A DNA stretch of 64,000 nucleotides from Spirosoma aureum (GCF_011604685.1 NZ_CP050063.1:8287001-8351000); one strand, 5' to 3'; positions 27,006 through 36,335 are shown, counted from the first letter of the stretch. Program-made: numbers and translations. Notes: generated by a model from the sequence alone, not told the origin.

Positions 27006-27048
27006 AGAGAATCAGGCGGCCCCGATCTGGAGCCGTCTGATTCTCTGT
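27006..27048. terminator. Hairpin after tatA
   Basis: A 15-base stem (AGAGAATCAGGCGGC with GCCGTCTGATTCTCT, one mismatch) just after tatA. Confidence 0.75.
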
Positions 27049-27069
27049 TTCCATATCAGAGGCTCTTAC

Positions 27070-27127
27070 CATCGGATTCAGAACAATAGATGTCAGTGAA
27101 TAAATACCTGTTGTTCTGAATCCGATG
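27070..27127. repeat. Perfect 17-base inverted repeat before gatA
   Basis: CATCGGATTCAGAACAA at 27070-27086 pairs with 27111-27127 across 24 bases. It is the second hairpin in this spacer and ends 17 bases before gatA, so it would lie in or beside the gatA leader. Confidence 0.7.
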
Positions 27128-27144
27128 CCCTAATTTTTTGTCTT

Positions 27145-28584
27145 TTGGCTCACTACCGCAACTTTACTACCGTTCAAACCGATCTTCAATCTGGTGCTGT
27201 TACCTGCCGCCAGTTAGTGGAACAATACCTCGTCCGCATTGAAGAGCATCGCCATCTCAATGCTTTCACGGAAGTATATGCCGATGAATCTTTAGCGAAA
27301 GCCGATAAAATTGACCAGAAATTAGCATCGGGTACAGCCGGGCGGTTGGCTGGAATGGTCATCGGCATCAAAGATGTGCTAAGTTATACCGGACACAGCG
27401 TTCGGGCGGGCAGTCGAATCCTGGACAACTTCACCGCACAATTTACCGCAACCGCCGTTCAGCGCCTTCTTGACGAAGATGTGATCATTATCGGGCGGCA
27501 AAACTGCGACGAATTTGCGATGGGTTCCTCCAATGAAAACTCAGCTTTTGGCCCCGTTCGCAATGCAGCCGACCCTGACCGGGTTCCGGGTGGATCGAGT
27601 GGCGGTTCGGCAGTAGCCGTTCAGGCAGGGCTTTGTTTGGCCAGTATTGGTTCCGACACGGGTGGTTCCGTACGTCAGCCTGCTGCTTTCTGCGGTGTGG
27701 TCGGCCTGAAACCAACCTACGGGCGCATCAGCCGCTGGGGCTTAATTGCTTATGCATCATCGTTCGACTGCATTGGCCCGATTGCAAATACAGTAGAAGA
27801 CGCTGCACTCTTACTCGAAATCATGGCAGGTCCCGACGATTTCGACAGCACGGTCTCAAGTCAGCCCGTTCAGGCTTATTCGCAGACTCAGCTCCCAGAT
27901 CGCCCTTTACGCATTGCTTATCTGCGCGATGGCGTCGAAAGTACGGGCATCGACGCCAGTATCCGGGACGCCACCCAGCGTAAACTGAACGCCCTTCGGG
28001 AAGCAGGTCATACGGTCGAACCCGTCGATCTGTCGCTGCTGAAATATTTACTCCCAACGTACTATATTCTTACTACTGCCGAAGCGTCCTCAAATTTGTC
28101 CCGCTTCGACGGAGTTCGCTATGGTTATCGAAGCAAGGCCGACAATTCGGCATCGGATACATCAACAATGGATCTTTTGTCGTTGTACAAAAAAAGTCGC
28201 ACAGAAGGCTTTGGCGCAGAGGTTCGTCGTCGGATATTACTTGGCACATTTGCGTTGAGTGCCAGTTATTACGATGCTTATTATACAAAGGCACAACAGG
28301 TTCGACGGTTGATCCGACAGGAAACCGAGCGGGTCTTTGAGCAATATGATTTTTTGTTGTCGCCCACCACACCAACAGCAGCGTTCAGATTGGGCGAAAA
28401 AACCGGAGATCCGCTACAGATGTACCTTGCCGATATTTTTACGGTTCAGGCAAACGTCGTGGGTTACCCGGCCATTTCTATTCCGAATGGTACAGATGCC
28501 GGTCTGCCAATTGGTATACAATTGATGGCTCCGCCTTTTGCAGAAGGCGCCCTGGTAGCATTGGCCAGAGAAATGTGTAACTGA
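27145..28584 (+). CDS. gatA: Glutamyl-tRNA(Gln)/aspartyl-tRNA(Asn) amidotransferase subunit A
   Basis: GatA supplies ammonia from glutamine for conversion of mischarged Glu-tRNA(Gln) to Gln-tRNA(Gln), working with GatB and GatC. The 479-residue product has the amidase-signature triad: Lys in VIGIKDVLSY, cis-Ser in GSDTGGSVRQPAAFCG and nucleophile Ser in PGGSSGGSAVA. Residues GLKPTYGRISRWGLIAYASSFD are GatA-specific. The start appears to be TTG at 27145 (MAHYRNFTTVQTDLQ). gatB and gatC are elsewhere. Confidence 0.95.
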   Translation: MAHYRNFTTVQTDLQSGAVTCRQLVEQYLVRIEEHRHLNAFTEVYADESLAKADKIDQKLASGTAGRLAGMVIGIKDVLSYTGHSVRAGSRILDNFTAQFTATAVQRLLDEDVIIIGRQNCDEFAMGSSNENSAFGPVRNAADPDRVPGGSSGGSAVAVQAGLCLASIGSDTGGSVRQPAAFCGVVGLKPTYGRISRWGLIAYASSFDCIGPIANTVEDAALLLEIMAGPDDFDSTVSSQPVQAYSQTQLPDRPLRIAYLRDGVESTGIDASIRDATQRKLNALREAGHTVEPVDLSLLKYLLPTYYILTTAEASSNLSRFDGVRYGYRSKADNSASDTSTMDLLSLYKKSRTEGFGAEVRRRILLGTFALSASYYDAYYTKAQQVRRLIRQETERVFEQYDFLLSPTTPTAAFRLGEKTGDPLQMYLADIFTVQANVVGYPAISIPNGTDAGLPIGIQLMAPPFAEGALVALAREMCN

Positions 28585-28685
28585 TGGATGATTGTGAATG
28601 TGTGATGCAGTAGAAATTTCATCGATGCATCCTATATACATACATCTCAATAAAAGCGTAACGATTACCTAACCGATAAAACTGC

Positions 28686-30320
28686 ATGAACCACTTGAAC
28701 CGTAGCCTGTTACGAATGGGGCTGTTGAGTGCGGTGCTGGGCGTGATGACAATTGCCCGTGCCGAGACTACGATTCAATCCGGGCAAGGCGTGTCTGGTC
28801 AACAATCATCCGATAGTACAATTGTCAAAAAAGACACTGTCGCTGTTGTTCCAACGGTGCCCGACAGTTTACTCCGTGAACGCCTGACTAAACTTCAAAA
28901 AACAATTCCCCTGAATTACCATAAGTCGGTTCAGGCTTATGTAGACTACTTTACCTTCCGGAAAGCGAGCGCTACCAAATTAATGCTCGAACGGATGCCG
29001 CTTTTCTTCCCGCTCTATGAGCGAATGCTCGCTGATTACGGGCTTCCTGATGAATTGAAATTTCTGTCTATCGTTGAGTCTGCGCTGAATCCAAGGGCTA
29101 TTTCACGAGCTGGTGCCGGTGGCCTTTGGCAGATTATGCCTGGAACTGGCCGCGATCTCAGGCTCTCCCAGGACGATTATGTAGATGAGCGGATGGACCC
29201 CGTTAAGGCAACCGAAGCGGCCTGTAAATACCTGCGGGATCTCTATAATATTTTCGGCGATTGGGAACTGGCGATGGCCGCCTATAACTGCGGGCCAGGT
29301 GCTGTTAAACGGGCGATGCGCCGGTCGGGTGGTGATTCTTTTTACACCATTTTCGATGCCTTACCCAAGGAGACACGCGGATACGTTCCGCAATTTGTGG
29401 CGTTTACCTACCTGATGCATTACGCCAATGATCACGGTATTTTTGCCGAGAACTACGAATACCCTATCCCGCACGATACGATTCAGGTGACGGGTTATTT
29501 CAATCTCGAAACGTTTGCAAGGCAGAGCATGATGCCGTTAGCCGATTTACAAAAAATGAATCCGGCCATCACAACGAGTATTTTGCCCGAAACTACCAAA
29601 CGATACCCGCTTCGGGTTCCCCGCCAGCAGTACGACTATTTTGCGTCTCGTCGGCAGGCCATTATGGATTCGGCAAGTCAGATACCCGCGGCTATGGCTC
29701 ACGTTTTATTAGCCAGTGCAGAAGACGTTCGGTATGGAACCGACTCAATGGGTATCTGGTCAACTGTGGGAAGCAATCCCCTGGCCCGGATTACACTGGA
29801 CGAAACACCTGCCATCGATACGACGCCATCAGGGAAAACGGGAGTAAAAACGGCGAAACTAGCCGTCCAGCTGGCAACAGCCGAAACGGCCGATGAGCCG
29901 GAAGAGGACATGGAAACCGTTGTGTTACGGAAGCCTAAAAAGCACACATACGTCGTAAAACGGGGGGATAATCTTGGCGACATTGCCGACCGGTTTAATA
30001 TCGAACTTTATGATCTTAAACGCTGGAACCACTTACGGTCGACCCGAATCCAGCGAGGCCAAAAACTGGTTATTCTAAAAGAAGTAGCCGAAACACGTTC
30101 CGAGAGATTAGCTGATCAGGGAACGGCGAAAGGCCGCAAAAAGGCCGAAGCGATTGCCAAAACGAAGCGTTATAAGCCTAAATACCATCGCGTTCAGGAA
30201 GGAGATACACTCTGGAATATTGCCCAGCGCTACGATGGGTTGACGATCGATCAGCTTAAAAAGCTCAATCACATGCGAAGCAGCTCGTTGCGGCCAGGGC
30301 AGAAGTTAATTGTTGGCTAA
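28686..30320 (+). CDS. MltD-like lytic transglycosylase with two LysM domains
   Basis: A 544-residue secreted peptidoglycan lytic enzyme. After a signal (LLSAVLGVMTIARA), the SLT domain spans about 105-260: catalytic Glu in FLSIVESALNPRA, GAGGLWQIMPGTGR and AMAAYNCGPGAV. A linker rich in Thr and Glu follows, then LysM 1 (YVVKRGDNLGDIADRF) and LysM 2 (HRVQEGDTLWNIAQRY) that bind glycan. It cleaves between MurNAc and GlcNAc to give 1,6-anhydro ends. The stop lies in the stem of the next hairpin. Confidence 0.93.
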   Translation: MNHLNRSLLRMGLLSAVLGVMTIARAETTIQSGQGVSGQQSSDSTIVKKDTVAVVPTVPDSLLRERLTKLQKTIPLNYHKSVQAYVDYFTFRKASATKLMLERMPLFFPLYERMLADYGLPDELKFLSIVESALNPRAISRAGAGGLWQIMPGTGRDLRLSQDDYVDERMDPVKATEAACKYLRDLYNIFGDWELAMAAYNCGPGAVKRAMRRSGGDSFYTIFDALPKETRGYVPQFVAFTYLMHYANDHGIFAENYEYPIPHDTIQVTGYFNLETFARQSMMPLADLQKMNPAITTSILPETTKRYPLRVPRQQYDYFASRRQAIMDSASQIPAAMAHVLLASAEDVRYGTDSMGIWSTVGSNPLARITLDETPAIDTTPSGKTGVKTAKLAVQLATAETADEPEEDMETVVLRKPKKHTYVVKRGDNLGDIADRFNIELYDLKRWNHLRSTRIQRGQKLVILKEVAETRSERLADQGTAKGRKKAEAIAKTKRYKPKYHRVQEGDTLWNIAQRYDGLTIDQLKKLNHMRSSSLRPGQKLIVG

Positions 30321-30367
30321 AACGAAAACAGCCCGAAAGTTTAGAACTTTCGGGCTGTTTTCGTTTT
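30319..30367. terminator. Perfect bidirectional terminator
   Basis: Perfect 23-base arms, 30319-30341 and 30345-30367, with a 3-base loop lie between convergent genes. The left arm starts in the TAA of the transglycosylase gene; flanking A and T runs suit both directions. Confidence 0.92.
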
Positions 30368-30378
30368 AGCAAAATACC

Positions 30379-32160
30379 TTATACTTCCTCGGTCTGTAAC
30401 TGCTTCTCATACAGTTCCCGATAGGCACCATTTTTAGCCAGCAAATCTTCATGAGTACCTTGTTCAACGATCTCACCATCGTCGAGCATGATGATCGTAT
30501 CGGCCAGCTTTGCCGAAGAAACCCGGTGCGAAATAATAACCGACGTGCGGTCGGCCATGATTCGTTTCAAATTGTTGAGAATAATATTTTCGGTGTTCGT
30601 ATCCACGGCTGACAGACAGTCGTCCAGAATCAGGATTTTGGGATCGCGAACAATGGCTCGGGCAATGCTTAGCCGTTGCTTCTGACCTCCCGATAGCGTA
30701 ACACCCCGTTCGCCAACACGCGTCTCGAACTGCTCCGGAAAATCGATCACGTTCTGGTACAGGTCTGCATCCCGAATAGCCTGATCAACACGCTCTTGTG
30801 ATAGATCGGGTTTACCAAAACGGACGTTATTACTGATCGTTTCGGAGAACAGGAATACATCCTGTGGAACGTAACCCATCTGCTCCCGTACTGATGTTAA
30901 GTTATAATCCTTAAGGGGCATATCGTCAATCCGGATCTCTCCAGCCGACACATCATACATCCGCGTCAGCAGGTTGGCGAGTGTTGTTTTCCCCGAACCC
31001 GTTGTACCCAGAATAGCCACCGTTTCGCCCGCCCGAACATGCATCGAGAAGTTTTTAATGGCTACAATACCCGAATCCGGATAGACAAAACGAACATTTT
31101 TGAACTCAATCTCGCCATTGATTGGCCGGCGGATATTTTTTTGCGAAACAATATCGGTTTTGATTTTCAGGAACTCATTGATACGTTCCTGCGATGCGGC
31201 CGCCCGTTGCGTCTGACTTGTGGTCCAGCCGAGGGCCATGACCGGCCAGGTCAGCATATTTACGTACAGAATGAATTCGGTAATATTACCCGGTGTCAGC
31301 CGGCCGGCCAGAATCTCCTGTCCGCCAACATACACAACCAGCACATTACTCAAGCCAACCAGAATTGCCACAATGGGAAAGAATAGTGAATCAACCCGGG
31401 TCAGGCTAAGTGACTTATTCCGGTATTCGTCGCTCTCCAGTTCGAACCGGGCTGCCGAATTATTTTCCTGAACAAACGCCTTTAGAACACGAATTCCGGA
31501 AAAAGCTTCCTGCACATAGGTCGAAAGTCTCGATAAGCTCCGCTGAATTTCTTCCGACCGCCGGATGATAATGTTATTGACCAGGTAAATGGCAACCGAC
31601 AAAATTGGTAGCGGTAGCAACACATAAAGCGATAAGCGGGCGTTGATACTAACCATGTAGGTAATGACCAGAATAAACAGAACAATCAGGTTCAGTCCAT
31701 ACATAATGCTTGGCCCAACATACATCCGCACTTTGCTGACATCTTCCGAAATACGGGCCATTAAATCGCCGGTACTGTGCTGCCGATAGAAACTAATTGG
31801 CAGCGTCTGGTAATGATCGTAGATCTCGTTCTTTAGATCATACTCGACATGCCGCGACATGACAATGAGCGTTTGCCGAACCAGGAACAGGAAAAACCCC
31901 TTGAGCAATGCCATCACAAGTGTAAGAACGCCGAACAGCAATAAGCTAAAGGCGAATACATCATACAGCGATGATTGTAATGGCGACTTATCGTAGAGAT
32001 AATAAATATCGAGAGTTTCGCGCACCAGATCCAGTGCGTAGCGAACTAACTGGGCAGGAAAAATGCCAAAAAGGTTCGATATTATGGTGAATACTGTTCC
32101 CCAAATCAAATACCATTTATACTTGAGGAGATATTTATTCAGATAGGAAAGTGCTTTCAC
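30379..32160 (-). CDS. ABC exporter half-transporter (MsbA/LmrA-like)
   Basis: A ~593-residue protein with six membrane helices (about 15-320) fused to an ATPase. Walker A is GTTGSGKTT (about residue 385), signature LSGGQKQRLSIARA (about 490), Walker B ILILDDCLSAVD, H-loop VIISHRVSS. The residue after the Walker B Asp is Asp, not the catalytic Glu, as in the degenerate-site partner of heterodimeric exporters (YheI/LmrC type). The partner is not adjacent. Start GTG 32160 (MKALSYLNKY) was preferred over TTG 32172. Substrate unknown: lipid, drug or peptide. Confidence 0.9.
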   Translation of the reverse strand: MKALSYLNKYLLKYKWYLIWGTVFTIISNLFGIFPAQLVRYALDLVRETLDIYYLYDKSPLQSSLYDVFAFSLLLFGVLTLVMALLKGFFLFLVRQTLIVMSRHVEYDLKNEIYDHYQTLPISFYRQHSTGDLMARISEDVSKVRMYVGPSIMYGLNLIVLFILVITYMVSINARLSLYVLLPLPILSVAIYLVNNIIIRRSEEIQRSLSRLSTYVQEAFSGIRVLKAFVQENNSAARFELESDEYRNKSLSLTRVDSLFFPIVAILVGLSNVLVVYVGGQEILAGRLTPGNITEFILYVNMLTWPVMALGWTTSQTQRAAASQERINEFLKIKTDIVSQKNIRRPINGEIEFKNVRFVYPDSGIVAIKNFSMHVRAGETVAILGTTGSGKTTLANLLTRMYDVSAGEIRIDDMPLKDYNLTSVREQMGYVPQDVFLFSETISNNVRFGKPDLSQERVDQAIRDADLYQNVIDFPEQFETRVGERGVTLSGGQKQRLSIARAIVRDPKILILDDCLSAVDTNTENIILNNLKRIMADRTSVIISHRVSSAKLADTIIMLDDGEIVEQGTHEDLLAKNGAYRELYEKQLQTEEV

Positions 32161-32287
32161 AGTGCGACCCAACAGCTTTATTTTCGTAACCCTCCGAAAC
32201 CGGGAAAAGTTGCACGTTTTTCTAAGCGGTACGTTGTCCTATAGAGGGTTCGGATGTTGTGCCCGACCACAAAGTCTACACACATCT

Positions 32288-32992
32288 CTAACGATTTACC
32301 GTCTCTGATACCGACAGCGCAGCCAGGGCTACAAGCGCTAATCCTAACACACCCGTTCCGAGCATAATGGCCGCCATAGCCCAACCCTTTCCCCGATAAC
32401 GATCCCGATTACGCCTGATCGTTGTCAAACTGGCAACTCCCAAAAGCGTAGCGGTCAATGGAAGCGTTACGCCCAGCACCCACATCAGCGTTCCACCTGA
32501 TACAAATAGCGAACTAAAAGATAAAACAGCCAATCCTAATGCCACGAGAGCCAGCTTATAGGTTTTCCGACTCGTACTGTTTCGATCTATCGTATGTGCA
32601 CGTGGGGCTACATGGGCTATGGGAAGCGAATGGAACCACCGGCTAAAACGCTGATTATGATAACTATCGGGATTGCGATGCCGGGATACATTGGCCACAG
32701 CCTGTGTACGTTCCGAATCGGCCACCTTCGTCAGCGAACCAGTTGGCGATGTGGTTGCAGTTGGCAATGTGGCTACCATCGTTTCGCTCGAAAAACTGCT
32801 AAGTTCCTGGAGAATCGGTACTGTATCAGTTGATGTCGTGACAGGAAACGTAGTCAGGCTTGTTCGTTGAATCGCATTGCGCTGCGACTGAAAATAGGCA
32901 GGATGAGTTGGGCCACAACTCGATAGCAGTGTCAAGATGCAGATCGCGATGAAAGCCCCAGGGCTGACTGATCGCTGGCAAAAAGAGAACAT
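32288..32992 (-). CDS. Lipoprotein with C-terminal membrane segments
   Basis: A 234-residue product. The leader MFSFCQRSVSPGAFIAICIL runs into LSSC, an SPII lipobox. A Ser/Thr-rich low-complexity middle follows, then three hydrophobic stretches (LALVALGLAVLSFSSLFV, LMWVLGVTLPLTATLLGVA, AAIMLGTGVLGLALVALAAL) like the DUF4190-type tail of several Bacteroidota proteins. ATG 32992 is preferred to TTG 33028. It diverges from nusB. Function unknown. Confidence 0.7.
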   Translation of the reverse strand: MFSFCQRSVSPGAFIAICILTLLSSCGPTHPAYFQSQRNAIQRTSLTTFPVTTSTDTVPILQELSSFSSETMVATLPTATTSPTGSLTKVADSERTQAVANVSRHRNPDSYHNQRFSRWFHSLPIAHVAPRAHTIDRNSTSRKTYKLALVALGLAVLSFSSLFVSGGTLMWVLGVTLPLTATLLGVASLTTIRRNRDRYRGKGWAMAAIMLGTGVLGLALVALAALSVSETVNR

Positions 32993-33028
32993 GTAGAAGT
33001 GAGTATAGGTTAAGTCATACGGTTTCAA

Positions 33029-33060
33029 TTGGGAAAACTACAAATAAAGGCGTATTTTTG
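33029..33060 (+). promoter_or_regulatory. nusB operon promoter
   Basis: TATTTTTG at 33053-33060 fits TAnnTTTG, with TTG at 33029-33031 21 bases upstream. It lies 55 bases before the nusB ATG and would drive the nusB to coaE run. Confidence 0.65.
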
Positions 33061-33115
33061 CAATCCATACAGGCAGTTCTTTTTTTTATCGGTAGATACA
33101 CTAGTTTTATCCGGG

Positions 33116-34285
33116 ATGCTCAACAGGCGACTACTCCGAATAAAGGTCATGCAGGCGCTTTACGCCCTTCGGCAGGCCGAATTCTCAAATCAACAATTAG
33201 CCCTCGACGGCATCGCAGACCTCTTTCAGCCCGACCTGAACTCGATGCAGACGCAGGACAAACGGCAGTTGGAAGGCTACCGACAACTTGCTGGCCTTCT
33301 CTTTGATGAAGCCATCAAAAATAATCAGCCTGCTCAGGATGACGATGCTCCTCAAAAAGTACTGAAAGCAGCCAACGACGGTTTAGTGTTCTACCAAAGT
33401 CGCACAAAAAAAGACCGTCAGCATTTCGCTCAGATGATGCTCAAGCAGGTAAATGGCATCTATGAAGATTATTTGCGGGTGCTGTTACTGCTTGTTGAAC
33501 TCGGTCATGCGGCCCGCACCGACCGCGAGCGCCAGTATCGTAATGTCGATGAAACACCCTTTCCATTCGAGTCCGATCTAAACGACAATACGGTTGTTCA
33601 GGCGCTGGCGGCACATAAAGCCCTCCAGAACGAAGCGCTCAGGCATGCAGTTTCCTGGTCAGAAGAACTGGGGTTCGTCCGTAAAGCACTGCGGGAAGTT
33701 CTAAAAACCGATGAAACCTATCGCGCATATTGTGAACAGAAAACACATACGGCCGATGAAGATCAGGCATTGGCACAATACGTGCTACGAACACTTATAT
33801 TCAAGCACGAAGGAATTCGCGACCAACTGGCCGAAATTGACCTGAGCTGGGCCGAGAATAGTGAAGTTGTTCGCGGTTTAGCCATCAGAACGCTCAAATC
33901 AGCGCAAAGTCCGGCGGGTTTACAACTCGAACCACTGACCGATGATTGGGAAGAAGATGAACTCTTTTTGAACACCCTGTTTCAAAAATCGCTGGAAAAT
34001 GATGCCGATTATGAGCAATTATTGGCAGATCAGCTACAAAATTGGGATGTCGAGCGTGTTGCCATGCTGGATAAAATTATATTGAAACTGGCTGTTTGCG
34101 AATTACTTAACTTTCCAAACATTCCGGTCAAAGTTACGATTAATGAATATATCGAACTGGCAAAAGCATACAGTACGCCTAAAAGCGGTAAATTTGTCAA
34201 CGGAATTCTGGACAACCTTTCCGAAAAGCTGCAAGCTTCAGGGCGTCTTCGTAAGAGTGGACGTGGGTTGCTGGACAATAAATAA
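33116..34285 (+). CDS. nusB: Transcription antitermination factor NusB, long Bacteroidota form
   Basis: NusB binds boxA RNA with NusE (S10) in antitermination of rRNA operons. The C-terminal 130 residues carry the fold (DWEEDELFLNTLFQKSLEN, then VERVAMLDKIILKLAVCELLNFPNIPVKV seen by its MLDKIILKLAVCEL core and NEYIELAK). The 389-residue length exceeds the ~140 of proteobacterial NusB because of a long N-terminal helical part, normal for Bacteroidota. ATG 33116 (MLNRRLLRIKVMQALYA) is the start; an upstream TTG region is non-coding leader. Confidence 0.93.
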   Translation: MLNRRLLRIKVMQALYALRQAEFSNQQLALDGIADLFQPDLNSMQTQDKRQLEGYRQLAGLLFDEAIKNNQPAQDDDAPQKVLKAANDGLVFYQSRTKKDRQHFAQMMLKQVNGIYEDYLRVLLLLVELGHAARTDRERQYRNVDETPFPFESDLNDNTVVQALAAHKALQNEALRHAVSWSEELGFVRKALREVLKTDETYRAYCEQKTHTADEDQALAQYVLRTLIFKHEGIRDQLAEIDLSWAENSEVVRGLAIRTLKSAQSPAGLQLEPLTDDWEEDELFLNTLFQKSLENDADYEQLLADQLQNWDVERVAMLDKIILKLAVCELLNFPNIPVKVTINEYIELAKAYSTPKSGKFVNGILDNLSEKLQASGRLRKSGRGLLDNK

Positions 34286-34296
34286 TTGAGTTTATT

Positions 34297-34364
34297 GTTT
34301 GTGGTTTGTAGTTTGAGTGTTCTGTTGAACCTTAACTTTAAACCTCAAACAACAAACCACAAAC
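34297..34364. repeat. Inverted repeat between nusB and ytxH
   Basis: 21-base arms at 34297-34317 and 34344-34364 with one mismatch; the left arm contains only G, T and A (words GTTTG, GGTTTG, TAGTTTG). No U-run follows, so it is more likely a repeat element than a terminator. Confidence 0.7.
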
Positions 34365-34374
34365 TTTTCTAGAA

Positions 34375-34677
34375 ATGAGCAGAATTGGCCGTGATTTAAC
34401 CTTTTTGCTAACCGGAATTTCAGCGGGTGCCATCATCGGATTGTTATACGCTCCCGACAAGGGCAAAGTTACCCGTGATCGGTTAACGTTCCGGTTGTCG
34501 AAATATCGGGAGCAGATCGAGAGTATGATCAACGACTTAGTTAATTCGGCAGAATTACCCGAAAACCTGTCGAAAAACGAGGGCCAGCGCGTCGTGAACG
34601 ATGCACGCGAAAAAGCCGAACGGCTTCTGGAAGATGTTGACCGCCTGATGGCCCAGATCAAGCAGCAAAATGCCTAA
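34375..34677 (+). CDS. YtxH domain protein
   Basis: A 100-residue protein with one N-terminal membrane segment (FLLTGISAGAIIGLLYAPDKGK), the YtxH/gas-vesicle-like signature ending in YAP-GK, followed by a charged coiled-coil tail. Function is unsettled; homologues in other bacteria respond to stress. It is the second gene of the nusB-coaE run. Confidence 0.87.
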   Translation: MSRIGRDLTFLLTGISAGAIIGLLYAPDKGKVTRDRLTFRLSKYREQIESMINDLVNSAELPENLSKNEGQRVVNDAREKAERLLEDVDRLMAQIKQQNA

Positions 34678-34683
34678 ACAAGG

Positions 34684-34771
34684 TAGTTTTCAGTCGTCAG
34701 TGTATAGAGTCCAGCAGGCTGACTATATCAGCGCCAGTTGTTGAAATCTATACACTGACGACTGAAAACTA
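34684..34771. repeat. Perfect 24-base inverted repeat
   Basis: Arms 34684-34707 and 34748-34771 are perfectly complementary around a 40-base centre. It fills the space between ytxH and the DUF1573 gene and has no T-run. Confidence 0.8.
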
Positions 34772-34788
34772 TAAACTACTCACCACTA

Positions 34789-35241
34789 ATGTACTTACAA
34801 AAATGGCTCCTTCTCCTGGCTGTAGCTTCAGTGAGTTGCGGGCAAATCAGTTGCGATAACCGAAAACAGGGCGAATCAGCCAAGGTTACCGCAACGGGCA
34901 AAATGCCCAAAATTACGTTTGCGGAAAAGGGAATTTATGACTTTGGTGCCCTAACCGAAGGAGACACGGTTGAGCATGTGTTTAAATTCACCAACACTGG
35001 TGAATTTCCGTTGATTATCAATAATATTACAGCCTCTTGTGGCTGCACAACGCCCGAATGGCCCCACGAACCCGTTGCTCCTGGTGCAACCTCATCGATT
35101 CGGGTACGGTTTAATAGCCGGGGTAAAAGCGGAGAACAAAACAAAACCGTTACAGTCATTGCCAATACCGACCCGGCCATGACTGATTTGCAATTCAGAG
35201 CGTTGGTTAACCCCAAAGCCGATTCAACCAAAAAATCCTAA
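34789..35241 (+). CDS. DUF1573 lipoprotein
   Basis: A 150-residue lipoprotein: leader LLLLAVASVSC gives an SPII site at about Cys17 (a second Cys follows at ISC). The body, FGALTEGDTVEHVFKFTNTGE, then ITASCGCTTPEWPHEPVAPG, is the DUF1573 Ig-like fold with its invariant SCGCT pair. Such proteins are common near yajC in Bacteroidota and are envelope-facing, of unknown role. It ends 12 bases before yajC. Confidence 0.92.
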   Translation: MYLQKWLLLLAVASVSCGQISCDNRKQGESAKVTATGKMPKITFAEKGIYDFGALTEGDTVEHVFKFTNTGEFPLIINNITASCGCTTPEWPHEPVAPGATSSIRVRFNSRGKSGEQNKTVTVIANTDPAMTDLQFRALVNPKADSTKKS

Positions 35242-35253
35242 TTCCACTCACTC

Positions 35254-35574
35254 ATGTTTTCGATTTTACTACAGGCTGCGGCCGGTTCCAATACATCCAT
35301 GATCTACAACGTGTTGTTGTGGGTAGGTATCATTGGCGTATTTTATTTCTTCATGATTCGTCCCCAGCAGAAGAAACAAAAGGATCAGAAAAACTTTGTT
35401 GACAATCTGAAGAAAGGTGATAGCGTCGTAACAATTGGTGGATTGCACGGACGCATTGCATCGGTCGACGGCACAACGGTCACTCTCGAAGTTGACCGGG
35501 GCGTGAAGATGACTTTTGAAAAATCGTCTATCTCGCGTGAAGCAACAGCGAAACCAGCTGATTTAGAAAAATAA
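35254..35574 (+). CDS. yajC: Preprotein translocase accessory subunit YajC
   Basis: YajC associates with SecD-SecF in the Sec translocon. The 106-residue protein has the usual single helix (VLLWVGIIGVFYFFMIRPQQKKQK) ending in the family's RPQQK motif and a small cytoplasmic domain (GDSVVTIGGLHGRI). The start is ATG 35254. It is in the middle of the run. Confidence 0.96.
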   Translation: MFSILLQAAAGSNTSMIYNVLLWVGIIGVFYFFMIRPQQKKQKDQKNFVDNLKKGDSVVTIGGLHGRIASVDGTTVTLEVDRGVKMTFEKSSISREATAKPADLEK

Positions 35575-35639
35575 GAGCAAACCCCGGTGATTTGAGGAGT
35601 CATTGACTTTTTCCGTCGGGGTTACTACATGTCTCCATT

Positions 35640-36335
35640 GTGACCATACCCCCAAACAACCGATCGTTTCAGCCAACGAAGGCCCTGTTGTGTCTGGGAG
35701 CTGCTACGCTGTTCTGGTTTCTGAGTGCGCTCAATAAAACCGGCTATACGCTAAACGTCGAATACCCGATCCGGTTTGTCTATAACGACTCACTTTTTGT
35801 TCCCACCAAGCCGCTACCGCGCACTGTGCGTGTCAACGTTTCGGGCGATGGCTGGGGGCTACTTCGCCATTCCTGGTTACAGTTTCGGGTTGACCCGATT
35901 GACTATACGGTATCAAATCCACTGCAGGCATCGGTAATCAATACGTCTTCGTTAACCGCTACGCTTGCCGAGCACATTAAGAAACTACACGTTAATTACG
36001 TCATAGCTGATACAGTTGAAATGGGTTTTGATCGCCGTATGACAAAAACGATTCGGTTGATTCCCGATAGTTTGCACATCGATCTGGCTCCCCGTTACAT
36101 TGTGTCGAGCGTGATCAACATGACCCCACGAACCATTCAGGTCGAGGGGCCGGAACGGCTCGTTCGCGGCATTGCGGATACACTACCTGTAACGATTCCC
36201 GGTAAACGGATTGCCGACAATTATGATAACGAAGTGCCCCTGAATCATTTTCGGCACCCATTACTGCGCGTCAGTGCCGACCGGGTAACGGTTAGTTTTG
36301 AAGTCGGTGAGTTATTATCACCACCCTTGAAATAA
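35640..36335 (+). CDS. YbbR-like domain protein
   Basis: A 231-residue protein with one N-terminal helix (ALLCLGAATLFWFLSALNKT) followed by two YbbR-like beta repeats, one at about 40-100 and one at about 140-225 (PRTIQVEGPERLVRGIADTL). YbbR/CdaR proteins regulate diadenylate cyclase in Firmicutes; whether this holds here is not known, and no cdaA is next to it. Start appears to be GTG 35640. Upstream of coaE. Confidence 0.82.
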   Translation: MTIPPNNRSFQPTKALLCLGAATLFWFLSALNKTGYTLNVEYPIRFVYNDSLFVPTKPLPRTVRVNVSGDGWGLLRHSWLQFRVDPIDYTVSNPLQASVINTSSLTATLAEHIKKLHVNYVIADTVEMGFDRRMTKTIRLIPDSLHIDLAPRYIVSSVINMTPRTIQVEGPERLVRGIADTLPVTIPGKRIADNYDNEVPLNHFRHPLLRVSADRVTVSFEVGELLSPPLK

